A stretch of 24,632 nucleotides of DNA from a virus, in IMG/VR virus record IMGVR_UViG_3300041411_000293, positions 1 through 24,632 of that record; one strand, 5' to 3'. This document shows positions 1 to 6,034 of this stretch, one piece after another (the first letter of the stretch is position 1; the number at the start of each line of letters is the position of its first letter). The notes under the pieces were generated by a model, which made no database searches, was not told the DNA's origin, and was given only the letters and a program-made list of their open reading frames with translations. A program made the translations under genes and the position numbers.

Positions 1-35
1 AGCTGGAAGATGTTCTGGTGGTGCTCAAGAAATAA
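1..35 (+). CDS. 3' end of a host gene (partial)
   Basis: An open frame runs in from the left edge and stops at TAA 33-35, giving a C-terminus LEDVLVVLKK. Only ten codons are visible, so the product cannot be named. It is probably the chromosomal gene just upstream of the tRNA, outside the prophage. The frame could be chance, since so little is seen. Confidence 0.3.
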   Translation, partial: LEDVLVVLKK

Positions 36-53
36 ATTCCTGCTTTTAAATAC

Positions 54-82
54 TTCCAGTTTTCAAAAGCTTGCGATATATT
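54..82 (+). promoter_or_regulatory. possible tRNA-Pro promoter
   Basis: TATATT at 77-82 is a good -10. A weak -35 (TTCCAG, 54-59) lies 17 bases upstream. The predicted start, near 89, is about 35 bases before the tRNA. The spacing is ideal but the -35 match is poor, so this is an inference. Confidence 0.35.
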
Positions 83-124
83 CTTGAGCGTACCTCGAGA
101 TGAGGAACAGATTCAACGCCTAGT

Positions 125-201
125 CGGGGCGTAGCGCAGTCCGGTAGCGCACTAGCATGGGGTGCTAGGGGTCGAGTGTTCGAATCACTCCGTCCCGACC
201 A
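125..201 (+). tRNA. tRNA-Pro (anticodon GGG)
   Basis: The sequence folds as a complete tRNA. The acceptor stem is CGGGGCG (125-131) with CGTCCCG (191-197), followed by an A discriminator and an encoded CCA (199-201). The anticodon arm is CTAGC-ATGGGGT-GCTAG, with GGG after the invariant T, so it reads proline CCC codons. The T arm contains GTTCGAATC. The gene is intact although a prophage begins right behind it, as expected when the phage attP restores the tRNA 3' end. It is the integration target. Confidence 0.95.
160..201. other. probable attL core in tRNA-Pro 3' end
   Basis: The integrase gene faces the tRNA and ends 90 bases away, the standard arrangement for integration into a tRNA 3' end. 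The core should be a direct repeat of part of 160-201 at the far (attR) end, which is outside this window. The exact limits therefore cannot be set. Confidence 0.5.
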
Positions 202-228
202 TATTTCTTGAGTAAAATCAGACAGTTA

Positions 229-254
229 AGCCGATCAGGTAGATCGGCTTTTTT
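229..254 (+). terminator. rho-independent terminator after tRNA-Pro
   Basis: A perfect 8-bp stem AGCCGATC/GATCGGCT with a 5-base loop is followed by six T on the plus strand. It ends transcription from the tRNA before it runs antisense into int. It lies on the phage side of attL, so the prophage supplies it. Confidence 0.8.
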
Positions 255-260
255 GTGCCT

Positions 261-291
261 GCGCAAAACCCGCGCAAAACCTGCGCAAAAC
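261..291. repeat. three 11-bp-spaced direct repeats, candidate Int arm sites
   Basis: GCGCAAAAC occurs at 261-269, 272-280 and 283-291, exactly 11 bases apart, between attL and the int stop codon. Lambda-type integrases bind short direct repeats (arm-type sites) beside the core through an N-terminal domain, and the Int here appears to have such a domain. The helical spacing and position fit P'-arm sites. This is an inference from layout; binding has not been shown. Confidence 0.5.
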
Positions 292-1403
292 TATCCGGTG
301 ATTTCGCTGATATTCAGGTCTGGAATTGCCTCCGACCAGACGATTTCTGCGTGGTCTTTCTGGTAGTTCTTGGTCATGCTTTCGCTCGCGTGGCCAGCGA
401 TTCTCTGCCCGTCTTTTCCGGCTTTTTGGTACAGGTGCAGCGACAGCGCTCGCACTTCGTGGAAGCCCGGCATTTCCTCTTCCTTCCATCCCTTGTAACA
501 ACCCGCCATTTCCCGAGCCTCCTTGAAGGCCCGCGTCAAATACCGCTCTTCAACCTGCGTCCAGTGATCCTTCGTCTGTGCCTGTTTCTGTTTCAGGCGA
601 TTGGGGCGGCGATGGACTAGGTACGGGGAGGCGATATCATCCCGGCACCGGCTGATCACGGCCTGAAGTTCTTCAGTCACCTTGAACCGGATCCACGCCG
701 CGTCACTGGCCTTGGCCGTTTTCTGTTGGACCACATACAGATACCCTTCCCGAACACCATCGAATCGCATGTTGAGGATGTCGGTGCGGCGCTGCGCAGT
801 GATCAGTGCAAGGTCGATTGCGTTCTGCAGCCAGAACGGCGACTTTTCCCGTATGGCTTTCAGACCTTCAATCGTGTGCCGTTTGCGCTGCTTCTTTTCG
901 ATTCGGTTGATGGTGCTGGCCGCCGCGTTGTCCGGGCAGAGGCCTTTGGCCGCTGCGTGGTTGAAGATATCGATCAGCAGGGCGCGGCACTGGTTTGCCG
1001 TGCGAGGGGTGAGGGCATCCAGCATCTCCGCGATCATGCGGATCGTGATCTGGTCTATCGCTTTTCCCTCGAACTGCTTGCGGAAACGCCGGAAGTGCAC
1101 GGCGTACAGGCCAAGCGTTCCTTTTGCCAATTCGCGCGGCGGCAAAACATCGCGTTCATAGGTGTCGAGGAAGCTGGCGAATGACTCGGATGAACTGCCC
1201 ATCACGGCGCCGATCAGGTCGGCGCCGCGCATGAACTCCAGGTTCAATTGCTTCGCAGCATCGATCGCCTTGATTCGGTCGCTGCCGAACTGAAACCATT
1301 TACCGTCGGTAGGCCGCCGGTAGCGATAGGTCGAGCGCCGCGAATCGAAGTACAGGTTTTGCGGGAGGCTCTTGTTCGCCTTGTTGCGCGGCCGTGGGAC
1401 CAT
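291..1403 (-). CDS. int: phage integrase, tyrosine recombinase
   Basis: This is a site-specific recombinase that integrates and excises the prophage at the tRNA-Pro gene. The 370-aa protein has an N-terminal basic region resembling the lambda Int arm-binding domain (about residues 5-55), a SAM-like core-binding domain (about 70-160) and a catalytic domain. The catalytic set is visible: Arg205 in AQRRTDIL, Lys228, His315-x-x-Arg318, His338 in AGHAS and the nucleophile Tyr347. It is transcribed with xis, whose stop overlaps its start region (ATGATG at 1401-1406). I chose the second ATG because it lies 7 bases from AAAGGAG; the first (1406) would add one residue. Nothing suggests damage. Confidence 0.93.
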   Translation of the reverse strand: MVPRPRNKANKSLPQNLYFDSRRSTYRYRRPTDGKWFQFGSDRIKAIDAAKQLNLEFMRGADLIGAVMGSSSESFASFLDTYERDVLPPRELAKGTLGLYAVHFRRFRKQFEGKAIDQITIRMIAEMLDALTPRTANQCRALLIDIFNHAAAKGLCPDNAAASTINRIEKKQRKRHTIEGLKAIREKSPFWLQNAIDLALITAQRRTDILNMRFDGVREGYLYVVQQKTAKASDAAWIRFKVTEELQAVISRCRDDIASPYLVHRRPNRLKQKQAQTKDHWTQVEERYLTRAFKEAREMAGCYKGWKEEEMPGFHEVRALSLHLYQKAGKDGQRIAGHASESMTKNYQKDHAEIVWSEAIPDLNISEITG

Positions 1404-1615
1404 CATGCAGCTCCTTTCAATACCATCGCGACCAGGTCATTGCCTTCCGACCGATTGAACGCTGTCCAATCAACGTACCAGAGTTTGCCGATCTGCTCTC
1501 CGGGCACCTGTCCGTTTCGAATGTAGTTGCGGATTGCTTGTGGGCACGGAGGGGTGCCGTTCTCGCCCCAGCGCCGGCGCTGGAACTCACTGATCTTGAT
1601 CAGCTCTCTTTTCAT
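1403..1615 (-). CDS. xis: excisionase / recombination directionality factor
   Basis: This 70-aa basic protein has a winged-helix/MerR-like look (KISEFQRRRWGENGTPPCPQ, then a C-terminal GKLWYVDWTAF motif), typical of small phage excisionases that bend attR/attL DNA and steer Int towards excision. It lies directly upstream of int with overlapping ends (TGA 1403-1405 against ATGATG), a lambda-like xis-int pairing. I chose the ATG at 1615 because GGAG lies 6 bases upstream; an in-frame ATG at 1627 has no ribosome site. Identification rests on size, motif and position. Confidence 0.8.
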   Translation of the reverse strand: MKRELIKISEFQRRRWGENGTPPCPQAIRNYIRNGQVPGEQIGKLWYVDWTAFNRSEGNDLVAMVLKGAA

Positions 1616-1699
1616 TGGGTGCTCCATGACGCGGGTGGCGGCAGAAGGTGGGGGACTGGGCAGTCAATACGGTTTTCTGTGGGCATTGGGATACCTCGG

Positions 1700-1729
1700 T
1701 TGTAGTCGTGATGAGCAAACTGATGTAAA
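1700..1729 (+). promoter_or_regulatory. possible promoter for the 1802-2610 membrane gene pair
   Basis: TTGTAG (1700-1705) and TGTAAA (1724-1729) are 18 bases apart, and TG at 1721-1722 makes an extended -10. It points rightwards at an AT-rich gene pair that runs against the surrounding leftward operon and so needs its own promoter. Confidence 0.35.
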
Positions 1730-1801
1730 TTGCGTGGCTATGGATAGACTTGGCCGTTGAACGGAGAAGTCTCGTTATTCTTAGTAAATAAGGAGTGACT
1801 G

Positions 1802-2194
1802 GTGAGCCAGTCCTTTAATCGTCATGAGGCTGTGTATCACTGGCTAGCGAGCGTAGGGCTAAACTTGGCGCTTCCAATGCTACCGTTGATTGTGGAGTTA
1901 GCAATTTCGCAAAAGGTCAGCTCATCTAATTTGGTGTTGGCTGCTAGCATGTATTCGGTGACCACAGGAGTGGTTTCAAAAAATCGACTTGTTTTTATTG
2001 TGTCCTTATTGATCTGTATATTTTACGCAGCTATTTTTGGTCATCTTTTGTCGTTCGATCCGTCAGCTAAGATGCCAAGTTATAATGCTGCTGTAGTTTT
2101 GATATTCCTATTTTTAACTAACGTTACCTTGAAGTTTTGGTACCACGTTGTTGAGCTTCGCAAGTATACGGACTTCTCTTTGGGGGGTGATTGA
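1802..2194 (+). CDS. small multi-pass membrane protein, unknown function
   Basis: I do not recognise this 130-aa protein. It is mostly hydrophobic, with about four predicted membrane segments (near residues 14-35, 42-58, 62-83 and 95-116) and short polar links. It starts at a GTG 6 bases after AAGGAG. Its stop shares one base with the ATG of the next gene, so the two are translationally coupled. Both run opposite to the flanking leftward phage genes and are clearly AT-richer. That marks them as a moron: a late-acquired cargo block probably expressed in the lysogen. Superinfection exclusion or another membrane effector is possible, but only as an inference from position and topology. Confidence 0.7.
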   Translation: MSQSFNRHEAVYHWLASVGLNLALPMLPLIVELAISQKVSSSNLVLAASMYSVTTGVVSKNRLVFIVSLLICIFYAAIFGHLLSFDPSAKMPSYNAAVVLIFLFLTNVTLKFWYHVVELRKYTDFSLGGD

Positions 2195-2610
2195 TGGATG
2201 AGTTCATCGGTGTCGTGCCGCTTCTGCTTGCCATTACCTCTTTTGCGGTTACTTTGTTTAACCTCAAAGATAAGGCCAGAGCGGAACAAAATTTCGTCGA
2301 GGCTCTTCAGGTTGAGCTTAAAAAAGAGTTGGAGGTTAAGAAATCGACTCATCCCGACAGTGAAAGCCTCACTGACGAAGGGGAGGCGCTGGGCAATAGA
2401 GATCCCGCGTTGGTGCGTGCGATCTATCGAGATGCTCTCAAGTCAGTGAGTGTTGCTTCGCAAGCAGAAGGCATCGTGTTTAAGGCACTCAATGATCTCG
2501 CTGAAAAAGACAAAAAGTACATAAAAGCCACCTTGAATGTTAATAGTATCGCGGGTCGGGCACGCTACCTGAGCAAGGTGTTTCGTAAAGCGCTTGCCAT
2601 TATGCATTGA
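2194..2610 (+). CDS. membrane-anchored protein with charged cytoplasmic domain, unknown
   Basis: This 138-aa protein has one N-terminal membrane segment (about residues 5-22). A long charged, largely helical region follows, rich in Lys and Glu near residues 25-65. The C-terminal third (about 70-138) is mixed helical. The start chosen is the ATG at 2194, overlapping the previous stop (TGATG); a TTG three bases earlier is possible. It is the partner of the four-pass protein and shares its AT-rich base use. No family is recognised. A paired multi-pass protein plus single-pass protein with a soluble domain is a layout seen in phage-exclusion and toxin modules, but the sequence alone does not show function. 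Confidence 0.7.
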   Translation: MDEFIGVVPLLLAITSFAVTLFNLKDKARAEQNFVEALQVELKKELEVKKSTHPDSESLTDEGEALGNRDPALVRAIYRDALKSVSVASQAEGIVFKALNDLAEKDKKYIKATLNVNSIAGRARYLSKVFRKALAIMH

Positions 2611-2737
2611 AGATCATTCCTTGATTTTTATGGTTTCTATGTTGGCAGCCATGACTACTCTTCTCCGGCTGGCGTGATTCGTTGAAGTGGGGTATTTGTG
2701 ATTAGCCCGGCATGGAGCCGGATTGAGGAGAATCGAT

Positions 2738-2980
2738 ATGGCTTATTGGGATTCGTACGGTTACCCAGAGAGCGATCCAAAAGTGTGGATCACGTTCGGC
2801 CCGCAAAAGGATGGTCCTCCGCAGGTGGCGTTTCTCGGCGCTATTCGCCAGCCAGAGGGTGATAGCCCGAAAGCCGTCGAGTACTACCAAGAGGTGGCAG
2901 GGCGCTGGACCGACGAGCTTATGGCCCATGAAGAACTGGACAAAATAGCTCAAGCACTCATCAAGCAGAAACGCCTTTAG
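2738..2980 (+). CDS. hypothetical protein, 80 aa
   Basis: An acidic, soluble 80-aa protein beginning MAYWDSYGYPESDPKVWI. The ATG at 2738 lies 7 bases after TGAGGAG, a strong ribosome site; an upstream TTG (2723) would include that site and is rejected. A small perfect hairpin (CCGGC-ATGGA-GCCGG, 2707-2721) lies just upstream. It is convergent with the methyltransferase remnant and ends 17 bases from it. I recognise no family and infer no function. Confidence 0.6.
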   Translation: MAYWDSYGYPESDPKVWITFGPQKDGPPQVAFLGAIRQPEGDSPKAVEYYQEVAGRWTDELMAHEELDKIAQALIKQKRL

Positions 2981-2997
2981 CAATAGGTTAGGGTGGG

Positions 2998-3300
2998 TCA
3001 GGCGGCCGGCGCAGCATCGTGAAACACGTCCATCTGCGTCGCGCCATCGAGCCAGGCCGCCGCAATCCGTCGCTCTGCCATGCTGGCGTACTCCGGATTG
3101 AGCTCGAACAGCACTGACTTGCGACCCTCCTGCATGGCGACCACCGCCGTGGTACCAGCCCCGCCGAACGGATCGAGTACAACGCCGCCCCGCGGGGCAC
3201 CAGCCAAAATGCTGGTCACGCAGCACTGTACTGACTGGTCTGGCAAAGTCCGCATCATGTCGATGCAGTCGCCGACCAGCATTTGGTGGGAAGGGGTCAT
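2998..3300 (-). pseudogene. DNA methyltransferase with in-frame internal deletion
   Basis: The 100-aa frame joins the two ends of a phage N6-adenine/N4-cytosine DNA methyltransferase. Residues 1-30 (MLVGDCIDMMRTLPDQSV, then CVTS) match the usual N-terminus, where the next residues should be the catalytic PP[YW]. Instead the protein jumps to ILAGAPRGG and the SAM-binding motif DPFGGAGTT (43-51), followed by the normal C-terminal helix ELNPEYASMAERRI. The catalytic motif and target-recognition region are gone; the junction is near base 3211. The frame is kept across the junction, so a small SAM-binding-like protein may still be made, but it cannot methylate DNA. It is in the leftward early operon. 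The start at 3300 is where family homology begins. Confidence 0.8.
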
Positions 3301-3425
3301 AAGTGAATTCCAGTCAGGTGCCGCGCTCCGTGACCGGATGTGGCACTGCAATGATAAGATTGTTCTCAAATAAGCCAGTATATGGCTGACAATGAACGAT
3401 GCACTTGTTGCTGAATAGGGTGTTT

Positions 3426-4034
3426 ATGGGGATTGCAAGCTCGTATCTGTCTATAGCTGTTCCGGTAGCAACTGCAATTATTGCGGGTGCAGTTACTTTG
3501 GTCGTTACAGTCCTATCAAAGGAGCAAAAAACCTCCGAGTTTAGGCAGGCTTGGATTGACTCATTACGGTCGGATGTTTCCGAGCTTGCCGGCGTTTTGG
3601 AGAACATAGTGGATATAGTTGAATCACAAATTGAAGCAGGTACGGCCGATGGGGATAAATTTATACACGATAAAAGCCAGGAAGTTACGAGGATTCAAAT
3701 CTGTATTACTAGGATTAGACTTCGACTTAATCCAGGCGAGCACAAGCATATCCTTGAGCCTTTAATGCGTCTTAGAGATAGCGAGATAGATCAATCGTTT
3801 TCCGAGGTTCTAACCGACCTTGAGCTAGTAGTTGCGGGAATCCAAGCGCTACTAAAAGGTGAGTGGGAAAGAGTCAAGTTGGGGGAGCCGGCATATAGAC
3901 AATTGAAGAGGATCGCTTCTAGGGTCGTAACTGGTGGGACTGTTGCAGCCTCCATTGGAGTTTTTGTATGGCTCGCTCAAGAGCTTATGCCTTACGTTCC
4001 AGAGATCAAGCTGCAGCTGTTGAGTTTTTTATAG
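3426..4034 (+). CDS. membrane protein with two terminal TM segments, unknown
   Basis: This 202-aa protein has a membrane segment near the N-terminus (about residues 6-29), a helical soluble middle (about 30-165) beginning SKEQKTSEFRQAWIDSLR, and a second hydrophobic segment near 170-190. The charge pattern suggests both ends are in the membrane with the middle on one face. The start used is the ATG at 3426, five bases after TAGGG; an in-frame ATG at 3399 has no ribosome site. The gene is AT-rich and runs against the leftward operon, like the pair at 1802-2610, so it is probably another moron. The KEQKxxxFRQAWIxxLR stretch recurs in many uncharacterised bacterial membrane proteins. Function unknown. 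Confidence 0.7.
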   Translation: MGIASSYLSIAVPVATAIIAGAVTLVVTVLSKEQKTSEFRQAWIDSLRSDVSELAGVLENIVDIVESQIEAGTADGDKFIHDKSQEVTRIQICITRIRLRLNPGEHKHILEPLMRLRDSEIDQSFSEVLTDLELVVAGIQALLKGEWERVKLGEPAYRQLKRIASRVVTGGTVAASIGVFVWLAQELMPYVPEIKLQLLSFL

Positions 4035-4040
4035 TTGCAG

Positions 4041-4349
4041 TCATGCCTCGACGCCGGTCCTGGCGAACTCTTCAAGCCGTCGCGACCACTTATCCTTCAT
4101 CGCTATTTCAGGTCGCGACATGCTGGAGAATCGGGCGGACTCTTCGGCAGGCGCGGCGGCGAGGTTGATCAGGAAGGTCGATGCCGTCTCCTGCCATTCC
4201 TTGAAATCGTGGCGCTCACCCAGCACCTGAAGTGCATTAGAAAGCGCCTTCGACACAATAAGTGACCGCTTCTCGGCGCCGATCCGATCCAGGAGGGCAC
4301 GCTCCTTGGCGCGCTTGTCCTTCTGAATGTCTGCATTGCTCTTGGCCAT
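4041..4349 (-). CDS. hypothetical early phage protein, 102 aa
   Basis: A strongly charged, helical protein beginning MAKSNADIQKDKRAKERALL, with a KRSLIVSKAL segment that could be a short DNA-binding helix, then an acidic/hydrophobic middle with DFKEWQETASTFLINL. Proteins with this start and the DxxEWQE-type middle occur in Pseudomonas prophages, as far as I recall, without known function. The ATG at 4349 has GAGG 6 bases upstream; a TTG at 4364 is less likely. It is the second gene of the PL operon and its stop lies 6 bases from the stop of the convergent moron gene. Confidence 0.75.
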   Translation of the reverse strand: MAKSNADIQKDKRAKERALLDRIGAEKRSLIVSKALSNALQVLGERHDFKEWQETASTFLINLAAAPAEESARFSSMSRPEIAMKDKWSRRLEEFARTGVEA

Positions 4350-4427
4350 GGCCTGCCTCTTCAATTCCGTGGGCCGGTAGATCCAGCCATGTCTGTCGTT
4401 GGCGCTGGCGCACCTGGTTGAGGTGCC

Positions 4428-4790
4428 TCAGTGCCCCGCTCCGTAGTATGCAAATACCAAGAGCATTGCCGTGAGTACTAAAGCCCAACGCAACATCCGG
4501 CCAGCGAACTGCTTTGTTGTTGACCGAGTTGAAGCGAAGAGGTCCGCGTTGTCCTCTAACTGCTGGGCGAGCTGGCAGGCGTGGGCGTGTCCGAGCCGCT
4601 CACCCTTTAGCGTGCCAGTGGAGCGATCGATTACCACGAAAGTATTGCTGCCTCGGGGCACGACGTTGTAGCGCGGTACGCGGACGGGTTCGTCGCGGCC
4701 GATCATTTGATACATGGTGCTGGTTTCGAGTGATGTCCGGAGCCGCAATCCCTGAAGAATGGCTTGGCTCTGTCTGATGGTTTGATTCAT
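4428..4790 (-). CDS. first PL-operon gene, C-terminal membrane anchor, unknown
   Basis: A 120-aa protein with a soluble N-terminal part (RYNVVPRGSNTFVVIDRSTG near residues 40-59 looks like a small beta unit, followed by KGERLGHAHACQLAQQLED) and one membrane segment at the C-terminus (about 98-116). The ATG at 4790 has AGAGGA about 6 bases upstream. It is the first coding gene after PL, behind a leader of about 300 bases, so it is expressed early after induction. That position is held by N in lambda, but the protein has no N-like basic region. Function unknown. Confidence 0.75.
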   Translation of the reverse strand: MNQTIRQSQAILQGLRLRTSLETSTMYQMIGRDEPVRVPRYNVVPRGSNTFVVIDRSTGTLKGERLGHAHACQLAQQLEDNADLFASTRSTTKQFAGRMLRWALVLTAMLLVFAYYGAGH

Positions 4791-5100
4791 GGCGATTCCT
4801 CTGGGTAGGGGTTACATCCCGATGCACCCTGTCGCCAAGGTGCAGCAGTGATGCTGTATGTCCTATTGCCGCCGGAGAGACGGGGCGCATTGCTTGCCGG
4901 GTCATTCGTGCCTGCTGGGCGTAAACGGTTCTGGCGTTACACCATCGAGCAGCTGTCCAGGTTGTTTCTGTCGTTGGCAAGCTTCGGGCCTGTCTGCTCG
5001 CCGGTCGCCGGTAGAGGCAATGCGGTCTTTAATTGTTGCGCTGACTGTTAAAGAGCGGCGCGGCTTTCGCTGCTGGGCCGGTGTTGCATTGGCTTGGACG
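4791..5100 (-). other. untranslated PL leader (gene-free stretch)
   Basis: About 300 bases between PL and the first leftward gene hold no convincing gene; the open frames here lack ribosome sites and family likeness. The stretch contains a boxA-like element about 40 bases after the predicted start of transcription. I could not identify a clear boxB hairpin. It is best read as an antitermination leader. Confidence 0.5.
5046..5057 (-). promoter_or_regulatory. boxA-like antitermination element (nutL candidate)
   Basis: Read leftwards the sequence is CGCTCTTTAACA, matching bacterial rRNA boxA (TGCTCTTTAACA) and close to lambda nut boxA (CGCTCTTA). It lies in the PL leader where nutL would be. 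NusB/NusE loading on the nascent RNA is expected from the family; whether a phage protein also takes part is unknown. Confidence 0.6.
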
Positions 5101-5101
5101 C

Positions 5102-5130
5102 AATATAGGTAATCCCATATTTTATGTCAA
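5102..5130 (-). promoter_or_regulatory. PL promoter
   Basis: On the minus strand a perfect -35 TTGACA (5125-5130) is followed after exactly 17 bases by TATATT (5102-5107). Transcription should start near 5095 and run through the early genes to xis-int. Two repressor sites overlap it: one covers the spacer and part of the -10, the other touches the -35. Confidence 0.85.
5105..5118. promoter_or_regulatory. operator OL2 (CI/Cro site)
   Basis: ATAGG-TAAT-CCCAT, the same dyad as the three sites at OR. It covers the end of the PL spacer and part of the -10, so bound repressor excludes RNA polymerase. Its centre is 25 bases from OL1. Confidence 0.75.
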
Positions 5131-5143
5131 TGGGTATTCCCAT
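5130..5143. promoter_or_regulatory. operator OL1 (CI/Cro site)
   Basis: ATGGG-TATT-CCCAT, the best match to the shared operator dyad, differing from OR1 by one base. It adjoins the PL -35. Matching sites 6 kb away at OR would allow CI looping of the lambda kind (inference). Confidence 0.8.
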
Positions 5144-5160
5144 ATGTCTATTTTTAACGA

Positions 5161-5184
5161 TAAAAGGCCCGCTCGAAGGCGGGC
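5161..5184 (-). terminator. terminator after the DUF1654 gene
   Basis: The inverted repeat GCCCGC (5167-5172)/GCGGGC (5179-5184) is followed on the minus strand by a short T-rich run. It closes the leftward lysogenic transcripts just before PL, keeping immunity-region transcription out of the lytic operon. Confidence 0.65.
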
Positions 5185-5189
5185 TCATT

Positions 5190-5441
5190 TCAGGCTTCGC
5201 AATACTCTCGCCACCCAATCCTTACCGCGCCGCTTTCGAGACGCTCCATGTTTACACCGCTGGTCTCTTCAATCTCCTGAAGGACTTGCTGCCATGCTTC
5301 AGCAGGTTCTGCTTCAAGCCTGGTGACAGTGATGGCTTGAACCTTTTGCACGCTGGGTGCAGCTATAAGGCGTTGGATGCGCCGTCCAACCAATTCATAT
5401 GAGTCTCTGGCTTGTGATACGGGTGACGCGATTTTCGACAT
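5190..5441 (-). CDS. DUF1654 family protein, LexA-controlled
   Basis: This 83-aa protein matches the DUF1654 family of Pseudomonas: an N-terminal SPVSQARDSYELVGRRIQRL helix (about residues 6-25), then QAITVTRLEAEPAEAWQQVL and a C-terminal ESGAVRIGW strand. The biochemical role is not established as far as I know. The ATG at 5441 follows AAGGAG by 8 bases. A perfect LexA box lies 20 bases upstream of the start codon, so the gene should be silent in the quiet lysogen and induced by DNA damage, when CI is also lost. It is the last leftward gene before OL and has its own terminator. Confidence 0.85.
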   Translation of the reverse strand: MSKIASPVSQARDSYELVGRRIQRLIAAPSVQKVQAITVTRLEAEPAEAWQQVLQEIEETSGVNMERLESGAVRIGWREYCEA

Positions 5442-5461
5442 AGGAAAGCTCCTTGCTAATG

Positions 5462-5477
5462 CTGTATATATATACAG
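5462..5477. promoter_or_regulatory. LexA box (SOS operator)
   Basis: CTG-TATATATATA-CAG is a perfect 16-base palindrome identical to the classic LexA consensus core, 20 bases ahead of the DUF1654 start codon. A candidate minus-strand promoter lies just upstream (TTGCCA, 17 bases, TACTGT), so bound LexA would block it. Confidence 0.9.
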
Positions 5478-5553
5478 TATTGTTCCTGCCATATTTTGGC
5501 AAGAGACATGTTCTATCTGGTGCGGGGTGGGGGGCGCTTTTTTCTCCGGGCAC

Positions 5554-5577
5554 AAAAAAGCCCGCGTTTAGCGGGCT
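5554..5577 (-). terminator. terminator after the 72-aa gene
   Basis: AGCCCGC-GTTTA-GCGGGCT has a perfect 7-bp stem followed by six T on the minus strand. It separates the 72-aa gene upstream from the SOS-controlled DUF1654 gene downstream. Confidence 0.8.
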
Positions 5578-5615
5578 CATACTCTGTTACGTTTACCAGG
5601 AGGAGGTCGCCTTGA

Positions 5616-5834
5616 TCAGTCCGGTCCTTGAGCCTTCAGCCTGGCTAGGCCCTGTTTGATATGCCCTGTGTTCTCGCGGATCGTATCCAGAGCGCCGCGG
5701 ACGTTACCGCCTATCTCGATCGCGCCCTGACTCTCAATCAGCAGCGTCAGCTCCATAATGGCAGCCTCCAAGGCGTGTTGATTTTCATGCATACGATCAA
5801 GTACATCGGGGAGGGAGTATTCGGTGGTGGGCAT
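5616..5834 (-). CDS. hypothetical protein, 72 aa
   Basis: A small helical protein beginning MPTTEYSLPDVLDRMHENQHAL, with a leucine-rich second helix (EAAIMELTLLIESQG) and a basic C-terminus ending HIKQGLARLKAQGPD. Similar short proteins are, as far as I recall, common in Pseudomonas genomes and prophages without known role. The ATG at 5834 follows AAGGAG by 8 bases; a longer frame to 5891 lacks a ribosome site. Strong terminators bound it on both sides, so it is its own transcription unit. No function is inferred. Confidence 0.75.
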   Translation of the reverse strand: MPTTEYSLPDVLDRMHENQHALEAAIMELTLLIESQGAIEIGGNVRGALDTIRENTGHIKQGLARLKAQGPD

Positions 5835-5891
5835 GGTTACGACTCCTTTCGAGGGAGTGAGGAGCTTAGCAGCGGGAATGGCTGACAACAA

Positions 5892-5914
5892 AAAGCCCGC
5901 ATTTTGCGGGCTTT
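5892..5914. terminator. bidirectional hairpin terminator
   Basis: AAAGCCCGC-ATTTT-GCGGGCTTT is a perfect 9-bp stem with A and T flanks on both sides, so it can act in either direction. It lies about 75 bases beyond the ietS terminator and insulates the 72-aa gene from the cassette. Confidence 0.7.
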
Positions 5915-5987
5915 CTGTATGGGGTCAAATCCTTTTGGCTGTCCGTATTGTGCTCGGGCGCGTGACGAAGGCATGACAGGGCGGAAC

Positions 5988-6016
5988 AAAAAAAAAGCCC
6001 GGCGCGGGGCCGGACT
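5988..6016 (-). terminator. terminator of the ietAS operon
   Basis: An 8-bp stem with one mismatch (5996-6003 with 6009-6016) and a GC loop is followed on the minus strand by about nine T, starting 19 bases after the ietS stop codon. It is a strong intrinsic terminator for the two-gene operon. Confidence 0.8.
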
Positions 6017-6034
6017 ATTTTCATACATAAAAAT

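Noticed and set aside
3314-3607. 97-aa minus-strand frame
   Set aside because: Antisense to the N-terminal membrane segment of the moron gene at 3426, with no supporting start or homology.
4600-4980. 126-aa minus-strand frame in the PL leader
   Set aside because: It overlaps the first PL gene in another frame, lacks a ribosome site and has a shadow-like composition. The leader is better explained as untranslated with a boxA.
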